Source: Dipetalonema caudispina (taxonomy: Eukaryota > Nematoda > Chromadorea > Rhabditida > Onchocercidae). From it: a stretch of DNA of 64,000 nt. A program made the position numbers and the translations under genes. The notes below the pieces were generated by a model. That model ran no database searches, had not been told where the DNA came from, and saw nothing but the letters and a program-made list of their open reading frames with translations. The stretch's first letter is position 1; each line of letters starts with the position of its first letter. The DNA is taken from the NCBI GenBank assembly GCA_013365325.1, contig JABVXV010000344.1, positions 1 through 64,000 on the forward strand, given 5' to 3'. Below are positions 38,001-48,927 of the stretch, in pieces.

Positions 38001-40256
38001 TATTGCATTAAAGCATTGAAAAACATTAAATGATTAACCTGATAGTGATAGTAAGCAAATCATGCTAAATAGAAGATGAATGTAAGGAACTAGAAGAGAC
38101 ATGCCATATTTGTGCTTGAAAGTGGTATACAGAATAGACGGGATGCCTAAAATATATTTATAGTAATGAAATGAAATAGCCTTCTGGGAAGTAAACGCTT
38201 CCAAGTTTTTTAATAAATTTTCAATTTTAAAAAGAAAGGATGTTTGAAGAAAATATTTAGCACTTTCAAAACGCGAAATGTGGTAAGCAATATGCTTTAA
38301 AAATAAAAAGATCGTGGAAACGGTAAACTCAATTAGAAAAGAAGAGAACCGAACTTCATGAAAAGACAAATGAGTAGCAGTTAACCACAAGTGAGCTAAT
38401 GGTGAACCCAACAGACAATAAGCGGGAAGGAAGAATGATAAAGCGAAGGACAGAGAGACAAATGAACCAATTAAATTATTTCATTATCATTTCAATGAAA
38501 GACGAAAATTAACAATCCCAAAAGATGAAATTGCGATAATGACACTTATCGTCATTGCAGCAATAACCAAGCATCCTTATCGATAATTATCCACTCCTCT
38601 CTTGTTTGTTTTTGTTGATCCATTCAAGGGAAGCACCCAACCAACCAGAGATATTTCTGAAATTATAATATCATTTTTGAAACGAATTCTTACCTCTCAA
38701 TAAACTTCTGCCAATATTTCACCATTCAAATTTGTACTATTCATAAGCAATATATTTAATTTATGCCAATGTCTTTTCTACAAAATGTACTGAGTCATTA
38801 CTTTTAAGAGAAAAAAAAAATACATTCCATATTCACATAAGATTATTATTCTCCAGAAGATAGAGTTATTCTTGATTCTCTCCGAATTTCTTACAAATTT
38901 TTTATTTAACCAATAGTCAAATATTTATACAAAATATATTGATAGCCCCATCACATAGAAGTAAAATCAATGCTAGACCATCTAAACGGGATGAATAAGT
39001 AGAAAATAATAAGGTATCCAGTAGAATATAGTCAACATTTTCAATCAAGAATGCTCGAAAACAGTGCAAAGTACTCTAATTAAAATACAGTATGTGCATG
39101 TTACATTTCCCTTTTACCAAAATGAAATGATGGAATCGAAGAGATCGAGTCACCTTCAAAATACTCCTAAAACTTCAACCTTCTGCAAATTAATGTTCCA
39201 GGAGATGAATCCTATATCAGTCTAAATCGACCAAAATTCATTGCAACTTTACTAACTTTCAAAGCAAAATAGCAGTTCCGATAGTGATCCTGCATATACT
39301 GCATTTCTAATACCATTCTTAACATAAGATGCATTCAGCACCAAAAAGACTGGCACATCTGAATACTACCGAGGTGAACATTTGCTATCAGTGCTAAAGC
39401 AACATTATCAACCATTAAGCCAAAAATGAGTTCAAACCAATGGCAACCAACATCTTCATAATCAATAAATTCTATTATTCCGGAAAGTTCAATCGTTATT
39501 TATTCCATGTTCAATACTTCTCCCGTAGAAGTGATTCCATGGTATTTCTCACTAAGCTGAACAATAAGGAAGAATAGTTTCAGTTAATCCAAAATTAACA
39601 ACTGGGAATTTAAGATTAGAAATTGAAGGGTATGGAAGACAGCAAGTAATTCCTCCATCTGAAACACAAGTAAAAAGAAAGATTACATGAATATAACAAA
39701 AAGTAACGAAATCATCGGAAACTTAATAAGCAGATAAATCATAATTTCGATTATTTCATTTCGTCAAAATAACCTAAAAATAGTAGAAACTGAACAAACG
39801 GCTTACATTTTCATCAGGCCAATCGTAGCAAGTTCACTCGAACCGACTTCCTGCTAACCAATTTACAGTTGACATCAGCAGCAAACTAACTATAATAAGA
39901 GTGTACGACGAATCTACTACGATAAGATTACATGATACACAGCTAACAGCAATTACTTTATTGATCCAAATATCATAACGTTACTTGCTTATCTGTGATC
40001 AATAATTTTGTGTTGATATCTGTGTGTATTTTATTATTAACTTCACTGTGCACGCTTTTTTCTTAATTCGAATTACCTTGAATTTTTTGTAACTTTACTT
40101 TGTGTATGTTTTGGTTTGTTTCGCATTCTGCGAATTTTTGATTTGATTCTAGCTTACTTTCACTGTATTAGATTGATAATTTTGTTTTACTGATTTAAGT
40201 TTGTAAATGTTTATTTATTGATTCATTCATATAGGATGACGTTATTCACATATTTG
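29033..40256. other. 11-kb stretch with no recognisable gene
   Basis: AT-rich sequence upstream of the channel gene. Open frames are short and Phe/Ile/Lys-rich; the longest (38034-38411, minus, 125 codons) lacks family motifs and splice context. An adenine-rich low-complexity island lies at about 37080-37720. Long poly-T or poly-A runs occur near 35037 and 35683. Part of the region could hold the channel's promoter or non-coding RNA. Confidence 0.55.
37080..37720. repeat. Adenine-rich low-complexity island
   Basis: The + strand is strongly A-biased, with repeated words such as ataaaaa, gcaaaa, aagtataaa and aaaagcatg spaced irregularly. It looks like a degenerate simple repeat; no coding frame is visible. 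Confidence 0.6.
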
Positions 40257-40309
40257 TATGAATTTCAACGCGGGTCGTGTAGAGCCCACGATCAGCGTTG
40301 AAATTCATA
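40257..40309. ncRNA. Near-perfect 23-bp hairpin, candidate miRNA precursor
   Basis: The left arm TATGAATTTCAACGC at 40257-40271 pairs perfectly with GCGTTGAAATTCATA at 40295-40309. The inner arm GGGTCGTG (40272-40279) pairs with CACGATCA (40287-40294) with one mismatch and one G-T wobble, leaving a seven-base loop. The hairpin is far more GC-rich than its surroundings and lies about 60 bases upstream of the next gene's ATG. Size and pairing fit an animal pre-miRNA, but the arms are not matched to any known miRNA, and a regulatory palindrome or mobile-element remnant is also possible. Confidence 0.45.
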
Positions 40310-40367
40310 GCAGTATAGTGTATATGGAATACGTTTCACATTGATCGGTTACGGGTTATTCTTTATA

Positions 40368-43010
40368 ATGCCTTTCTATCTAAACCTACAGGTACGATTA
40401 TATATATATATGTCTTTATAACACATAAGTGGGGAATAGTTTCACTAGCTTATGTTGTAAATGTGTAGGATTGTGCTGAAGTACTTGTGATACCCAGTAA
40501 CGGTCAATTGCAAAAGTGGTCACTGGTAAGTCCAGTAGAATTAATAAACATGAATGAGGAAGTATTTCTGGGAAGTAGCGATGATCATAAGTAGGAATGA
40601 TTGTTGTGAGCGTATTTCATTACTTGTTCTCAGTTACTGATGAATTAATTAAGAAATTTAAAAATAGTTTGTGGCTAACCATACTTTAAAGTGAAGTTCG
40701 TAGAACTGCTCAAAATTTTTTTTTCTAACTTCCAATTTTGTTTATTCATTTTTTGACATGTCAGTTCAACATTTATTTAAGGCATCCGTGAAGAACTGCT
40801 AGAAAAGAGTAAAATTACCAGATTGATATTATAAGTTAGTATGTGTTAATGTTTCAGTAATATTATGCTTGAGTGCAATCTTAACTGGCAATATTGCACT
40901 TGCACACAAATATTATCCATTCAAATTGCACTAATGTGCAATAAACATTAATTAAATATTGCGTCACATGTAACTAACTGTTATCATCGGTTGATATTGC
41001 ATCTATGTATAATCATTGGAAAGTGATGATAAAACATAGGTTTTGTTTGAAGAAGGGACAAGAAGAAATATTATTCTACATGGTTTCATTTTATTTTTCT
41101 TTGTTAACTCTTTTCAAGTTAAATAATTAATTTTTTTAGAACATTTTTGGAACTTTATGCTGAGGCCAATTAATAAATTTCGACTAGTTCACTTCTTTTC
41201 TCCAATTGAATTACGAACAAAAAATGTTAAGTGAGATCACATAATTGGATAAACAGAACATTTGAAACATCATCCTGAGAAAACGAGAAATTTAAACTTC
41301 TTAAACTGTAACTCAATTTATAATTAATACCTTCTCAGTGGCCGTCCGGTATTTCGCGGATGGGCGGAGTAGTTGATAAACACTTCTATTAATATTTTTG
41401 TGGCTGATTGTTCTTGATTTTTTATAATGTTTCTAGGATGTTCCATTGGTCATCAAGCTATTCAAAGGTCATAAGGTTAGCGGATGTTCGGATCCTACCT
41501 ATTTATCGTCTCGTCACTACAAACTCCACATATAAAGATAAGAAAAATGTAAATTACCTTTTATCTTTCATTTTAAATGCGTTGAAGTTTACTTTATCTC
41601 AGAAATATACTTTGACTCCAAATTTAATCTCTTCGTCTTCCCTAAAATGTATCAATACGTTTTCTAGACTACTCCATCTAAGCGTTATTGGATTAATGAC
41701 GGTACAATATATGTTGGAGTTGCCGCGATGTTGATCACAGCCATCGTAAGTTTTGTCTTTACTGATAGCATGTTTAGATCATCATCTTTGAAGTGGTAGT
41801 GTATACCTTAAAATTCTTTCTGAAAGTTATACACATAAATTGTAAAGACTGTAACTTGAATCTTGTTATCGAATGATACGTAATACGAAATGACTGATAG
41901 TTCTGATAATGAGAGCGACGGCTAACTGTGAATGGTCGGAAATAATATGCGTTAAGCTTAGTTTACGGAATATTTTTAAGACAAAAACTGAAAAACTTCG
42001 TTCTTTCTCACACAGATCACTTTAGCTCGTTTTATCATTTAATTATCAAATCCTATTAATTACTAAAATCTTTTATCCATTTATCACATTTCATTGTCGA
42101 ATTATCGAACTTTTATGATGTTATAGTGAATATGAATCAGTTGTGGACAAGAGCGATATTAAAATTCCAATTTTTCTAAAGATACTGTTGGACCTAGCTC
42201 AGTGTAATTCTTCCGTCTTCCTATTTTGCATTTAAATATTTTGGTTTTGATTTTTATTATTATAAAATTCTGTCACTCCCAATTACAACGTATCTTTTAG
42301 TAATAATAATAAATTTATCTGTTTGTTTTCATTACTTTGCTTTTCTTTCTGTCAGAACAAATGTAAAAATTAATAGAATCTTGTTTTGTGAAAAAATTAA
42401 TGAAAATCTGCAATAATGTATGTCGAAGCAAATTTGAAGTATTTTTTTCCTCAGTTCTTTGACTATTTATGAGAAATGATATATTTTGAGGTGATGCTAA
42501 GCCATATATGACATTCCAGGTTTACATTTAATCTATTAGAATTTTTTTCTTTTTTTCTTATACGAACATGTTGATAACTTAACAAGACGTGATAGCCATT
42601 ATTAAAAGAAAATTGAATGCATATTAGTCACCAACATTTGCACATCATTTATAAATTTTTTTTGGCGTTATTTGTGAGGTTGTTAATGGTTATGCATTTA
42701 AAGTTCACAAGATGTAAAAAAGAATATAAGCTGCAGATAACGATTATTTTGCAACATTTGAATATTTCAGTTCGAGATTTGTAGTGAAAATCAGATATAA
42801 GTGACAAATATTAATTGTTTGACTTTTTTTTACATTTAGATTGGTCTTCGGCTTATCACTTCTATATTTGATGGAAAAAGTTACGAAAGTTTTGGTGATG
42901 CCTTCAAATCGCATGCCTTTTCCTGGCCTCAACATTACAATATATTTTTGCCTCAAGACAGATTGGATGTTAGCGATAAAGATGATGAAATTTCAACGGA
43001 TAACATTTAA
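40368..43010 (+). CDS. Uncharacterised 122-residue putative single-pass membrane protein
   Basis: Five small exons: 40368-40391, 40469-40525, 41437-41475, 41668-41745 and 42840-43010, all joined in phase 0. I do not recognise the family. The N-terminal 50 residues are polar with a WSLDVPLVIKLFKGHK segment; one hydrophobic helix spans about residues 53-75 (TIYVGVAAMLITAIIGLRLI), and the C-terminal 45 residues are polar with an acidic tail (DVSDKDDE). All acceptors are ttctag/atttag-like and donors are canonical (gtacga, gtaagt, gttagc, gtaagt). Every join preserves frame, which is the main evidence that this is a real gene. The first exon, only eight codons, is the least certain. Introns of roughly 0.9 and 1.1 kb are large for such a short protein. 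Membrane topology and role are unknown. Confidence 0.72.
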
Positions 43011-46000
43011 ATTGAGGTAAATTACAGTCAAAGAATTTCGGTTATTTGTCCGAGGCAAATTATAGTTTTCCTTATAAGATAGGAATGGATATACTGCAGA
43101 GCACTAGGGAACTATATTTGCATTTATTAAATTTGGTATACTATGTTCCCAAGTGATGGCATAATTGTACCATCATTATGGCCATATTTTTGCTTTTAGT
43201 AAGAAATTTCAAAATGTTAACTATCCCATTTAATTCGCTCATTGTTAAATTGTTAGATGATTTGGAAGTTCCAGCCTGGTTTTCTCTCAAGTTTACTGAT
43301 GTTTTTTGGAAAACATCTCGTGCTTTTTCATTCTTACTATCATTTATGTAACCTGCTCACTCGATTAAGTGTCCAGATTGATTTTGTGAAGTAATCTCTC
43401 TTTCTTGAATGTTTAATTGTTCCATTCGAATCCCCACTTACCCAACTATTACATTGAGAGTTAAAAATTAAAAATTTTGCAAAATTATATTATTTTTGTG
43501 CCAGTTTAACATATCTAAAGCTCACTTATAACTACAGTTGGTCGACCAGGCTTTGGAATTGACATTAAAAATTGTATACCTTGTAAGATTGGTTTAAATT
43601 AATTGACATGTGGGGAAGCAATTTTATTTAAGAAATCTATTCATCTTTTTGTTCATATGATTGTAGTATTTACTATGTGCGGTTAAAATATTTTGCAGTA
43701 TTTTCCTCTGAGTCAAAAGTGCACTGCGATATGCAACAAAACTTTAGCTAAAGTGGAAATGAAGCATTTAGTCTAATTTGCTCCGTTAAATGATTTTATC
43801 TACTACACATTTACCTTTGTAAACCGATTAATATGCTCCTTCTTTCTTTAATTAAATTCTCATGTATGGTAATCGAGAAAAAAGTAGACTTGATTTATTC
43901 GTCCGTTCTATCGATAACATAACTAGTAGTTAAATCACTTTTGTGCAATTCAGGGTGATCTGATAATTAATTTATCCAGATTGGATGGAGTGAAGTGATA
44001 TAGACCAAATTTTAGCATTTTTCAAACGAATTGAAAAAAATTACATGCAGGATGGTTTATATTAATCCGTGTGAATTAGTTGTAGACTTCTGTTAATGAG
44101 CTAAATGGAATGGTTTGGCTGTATCTTTTGCGAGATATGCCTCTTATCACCTTATTGATTACCAGCTATATGGGTTGCAGTCACTCGTACATTTGTAGCT
44201 ATTTTTCAAGTTTTTCCACTGCCCAACTTACACGGTATTCTAGTGAAGTCAAGTATTTCAATTTGACCAAAATTCATTGCTAAGTTAAGTTAGAGATAAT
44301 ATGAATAACAGACGTTTTTGTGACAAAAAAAGGCCTTTTACTTTTCATTATAGGTTACTACCACGAGGATGTCAATGAATAGTGCCGAATATGTCAGTAG
44401 TTGTGTTATTCTGATAAATCTTGTTTTTGTGACCAATATGCAATAATATTTATAGCTTCCCAAAGGCAGCATTTCTTTTTTTAAAAACTAAATAATCTTA
44501 TCTCACTTTAGAATCTATAATCAGAATTATACCTTGAAATTATACAGTGTCCTAAATGATAAACACAGGACGTTACCTTAGTTTAGTGTGAATGTTTGAT
44601 GACTTTTATTGCAATCTTCAAATGGATTATTTGTCCTTAGCTTATTCTGTTTTATAGTCATGTCATGAGAAGTTTGATTCCGAGAGTGAAGCCGATTTAT
44701 GCTGTGCTTCTGAGAATCATCCAATTAGATAGTTTGTAAATCACATACCAATAATGTTAGTAGGCGGTTGACTTTCATATAATGACCAAATGTCCTTAAT
44801 TGTTCAACTGATTCAATAAAAAATGAGAGGAAATTATAATATTCATGTTTTGCGGTTAATTGTTTCAGATTCATTCATCATTTGTGTTATTATCAGCTTA
44901 TAAAGATTTTACCATTTACTGTAATAAATAAGGTCTTTCATCAATAGATAACAGAAAGTCTCGAAATATATTTCTAATTCAATGGAATTTTATGAACAAA
45001 GAATATGAATGGTGGAAATATATGTAATGCAGAAGGAAGGAAGCATAAATTGTTTTGAAAAAACCATTCCAATTAACTATTTGTACAAGCAGGACATTGA
45101 CCATTGTCGGGTTATAAGATTTATGTAAATTGGCTGTTGGTATTCATGGATGAAGCAAATTCGTTTTTTTTCCGAAGATTTTAAAAAATTACTATAATTT
45201 CAATTTCCGGCAAGAGTTTTTACCATCTACTTCAGAAGACGAGTCTTAAAATGTAACTTTATATAGATATTTTAATGTACGGTATTACTATTGCTGAGTT
45301 TTTCGATTACTTAGGAATAGTAATTTTTAATAATTTCTTTTTAATCCAACAGTTGTTTTTCATGTAAAATATAAAAGAGATGAAATAGTAAGATTTAATT
45401 AAATTAATTAGTTCAAATACCTTTCATAAAACTGACGATGCTTGTCTCTAGAGTTAAAAAGTAAACCTAAACAGTAAAATATTTGCAGTAGATGATGTGA
45501 ATAATTTTAAGTAATTGTTATTTCTACTTGATAATTTTATTGGAATATGTAAATTACACGGGTAATTATATAGTTTGAATAAGCGGTGTAAATTTTAATG
45601 CTATTCCTGCATGATAACTTTATTCGCACATACGTAGGTGATTTAATTAATACTCAAATTATTTGGTACAACATTTTATCACATATCTTGATAATTTTTA
45701 ATTTTAAAAATGTAATTCATAATGCAAGGAATTTTAGCCTGAGCTTTCTTTGAAAATGTTTGCTATTTGCTTTCCACTTCTTATCAGTCTTATTGCTGTA
45801 TCGTGTATGTCGCGTCTATATCACATAACAACTGTCATTACATTTCGTTGACGTACGTCTAACATAGGACGTAACTTGCATAAATTTTCTTGCATGCGTA
45901 AAATTATAACAATAAGCTGCTTTTCGACGATTAATATGACAACTTTTCGCCAAATGTTTGGCAAAGAATTTGTAACAAATAAACTTGAAGTTCGGGAAAC

Positions 46001-48927
46001 GGAACTTCGTTTACAGTTATTAATAAGAAATTTAACTATCAGCAGTTTATAATACCTGCACACTGATGTGAGATCACATTTTTCTGCTGTACATAAAATT
46101 GCCTTTAATTCTCCCTTCCCTTTTTTTAAGAGTGGAAGGAAATATATTATTGAATTTTAGTGATATTAGTTTGGAAACCTTCAATGTGATCATTTTCACA
46201 CTTCTATTAGTGAAAGACTCCGATCCTTTTTCTTTTGCCTATATTTAAAAAAGTAGTACTTTGAGCGATACTGTCATAATCGATTAAGAAAGTAATTGTA
46301 ATGGTTAGAGGGTGGTGCTAGATTGACAGGTTTATCAGGAATTTATATGCATCGGATTTCATTAAAATTTATTGATCTTAAGCAGTTAGAAACCGAAAGC
46401 GTTTCGAATTATTTCATTAATCCAGCGAGGTATGATATAAATTATAATTTTTGGAGCAAAAGTTTTTTTTGTTCGATCACTGAGTAATGAAAAATTTATC
46501 TGTCAAGATGATTACTTTTATATTGTCACTTTAGTATAGCATGTCATCTCTAGTTGTCAATATCATTTTATATCTAAATGGTAAAAACATTTCATAAGTG
46601 AAGATATGAAGCTGCAGATAAGACACATGCAATATGCAAATTATAGCAGTTTGCACTCAATGTATTACAAGAAGAAAAGAGTTTTAAACTTCCCATTAGT
46701 TGGAAATGTTATGATTTGCATAATCAATCTCAAGTGGATATTTCTCTATTACAAATTACTTGTGAAAAAATCAAACAACACGGTTAAGTGGCATAAAAGC
46801 AGGACTTTATGAATTCATAAACGATTAAAATTCACATCCGAAAGCTGAAATTTCTTGAAAATTTTCAAATTATTAAAATTTCAACTGCGTTCACGAACAA
46901 TATATATATGATTGGTTGATCATAAACACCTCAATGACATCAGCATCAGCTTCAGTTAATCAGTAATGCACGCTCGTTTAAACGATCCACGAATAATAAA
47001 AAACTGCATGTGATAGGTGAAGAATACGTATCACGTAGGAGTACAACATGCTGATAACATCAGTCGAAGAATATTTCCACAACAGATATGAAGTCATTCT
47101 GATTTGATGCTTTACACAAAGATGTTACGGCACAAATATGTGATGATATAAAAGAATGGCAGAGGATAAGGCTGATGGAGGATGCGACCGACTATTGGGC
47201 ACAACGCAGTAGAGATTGGGATGAAAGAGGGGAAGGAACAGAATAAAGCAAGGAATGATGAAGGAAGAAGAGAGTAAGTTACGACCATTCGTCCAATGTC
47301 GACAAATCGATCATATAAGAAGAGGAACGGGGAGTGAAGAGGAGCGGGGGAAGGTGGAAAACTATTGAAATTTTGTCAAATCATCACTTGGTAAGAGAGA
47401 GAAAAGAATGACGTGTAGAAAAAGGGAAAGAATGAAGATGGAGGAGAGAGGGAGAAAATGTTCATCAAAAATGGGACAATACGGCACTCCACTGAGATTG
47501 TAATCCATAGAATAACAGTTAGACGCCAACTGACGGCATACGGCAACTGACGGCTATCGTTACGACGACGGCAGGACCGAGCAGGGTCGATTAGGATTTC
47601 TTGTCTGTATATGTGTTGTTTCTCTCTGTTTCTCTAAATGGCTTCATATATTTACGTATAACATTAACCACCTTCTATCGTAACTTGCAAAGAAGAATGC
47701 TTCAACTTCCGCTTCTTATACGTTGAACTTTACGACACTCCCAATTTAAATTTTTCAGTTCTTGAATTTCTTTTTTTTTGCTCTATTCCTCTTAATTTTC
47801 CCCCTTTTCTCTCTCTTTTCCTCTTCTCGCTTTGCCCTGTACTGCATAAGTAACCCCCTCATCTTCATTCTTCCTTTTGATGACAAAGGTCACCGTGTGG
47901 AGCTGTATATCTTTTTTGTTGATGAAATAAAATGTGCACACATACACACAAACACATATAGATATGTGTATCATATACCTTTTGGAGGAGTATTTAGTTG
48001 CCCGTTTCATAACTTTATAAAGTTTACAGCAATGCTGTGCTTGGCTTTCAAAGGAAGATGAAGTACGGAAATATGGATGAACGAGCCTAGTTAAGCCTCA
48101 CTTAACAAACTCACAGATTTGACTAAATTGACCTAAACAAGCCAAGAAAAGTCTGGTTGGCTTACCCTAAGATTTTTAATAGTATATGTTCAATATTCAT
48201 TATAAATTCGGGTAAGTTTTTGATCTACGTTAGGTTTTGATAGCTGTTGGAAAGTTCTGCTTCGCCGACTCCCTTCATGAGAGATAGAAGTATCAGAAGA
48301 AAAGCTGCCGATAATTTCAAAGGAATGATAACTAAGTTTCCTCTGAATAATTATCTCAATGTATAATTATTTTTCATTTCCATCACAGTTTGCAACCTTT
48401 CTTTTTCAATTCATTATTCAAATTAAATTTGAAATTTTATAGGCTACAAAGGGAACTCAAATTTTGAACAAATGTAAAGGATAGCATTACCAAGCACTTT
48501 TGTTCCAACTTTTATAAATTAAGGAAACGACGAATTTTTCGCCTTAAAAATATTATACCTTCCACATTGCTAATTATTGGTTCCCTCCTATTTTATCATC
48601 TTCAACTTGATTCGTTGTCTTTTTCTGAAACATTCTGGACATGCTAATTTCTTTTTTTTTTTTGTTAAAGAAGGATAGAAAATAGAACCTCTCGCACTAC
48701 AGCTATTGCAAATAGGATAAGCCATTAGATAGAATGGTAATCGTTTAACATTTATTGATAAGTTTTCTTGAAAGTTAGTGGATCATTCTAGCAGTTTTTT
48801 TTTTTCTTCTCTTGTTTCTAAATCTTCCAATATCTCGATTCTTTATCCCAATTCTTTTATTCCATTCGTTATCTTCGCCTTATCATTTTTGCGTTTTGCT
48901 TAGGGAGAGAGGGAAGGGAATAACGAT
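43011..48927. other. 5.9-kb stretch with no recognisable gene
   Basis: AT-rich, no exon chains found on either strand. At about 47150-47480 the + strand is strongly purine-rich, followed at 47520-47600 by a GC-richer segment with repeated aactgacggc words. These may be part of the FLYWCH gene's promoter or an upstream untranslated exon. A tttgcttag acceptor at 48903 lies 24 bases before the FLYWCH ATG. Confidence 0.5.
48901..48903 (+). other. Splice acceptor 24 nt upstream of the FLYWCH start codon
   Basis: The sequence gttttgcttag precedes a purine-rich leader and ATG 48928. It could receive a trans-spliced leader or a 5' untranslated exon. Which one applies cannot be told from sequence. 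Confidence 0.4.

Noticed and set aside
38034..38411. 125-codon minus-strand open frame, hydrophobic
   Set aside because: It is one of the longest frames in the gene-poor region, but it has no family motif and no flanking exons, and its Phe/Leu/Ile/Ser-rich composition is what pyrimidine-biased AT-rich DNA gives by chance.
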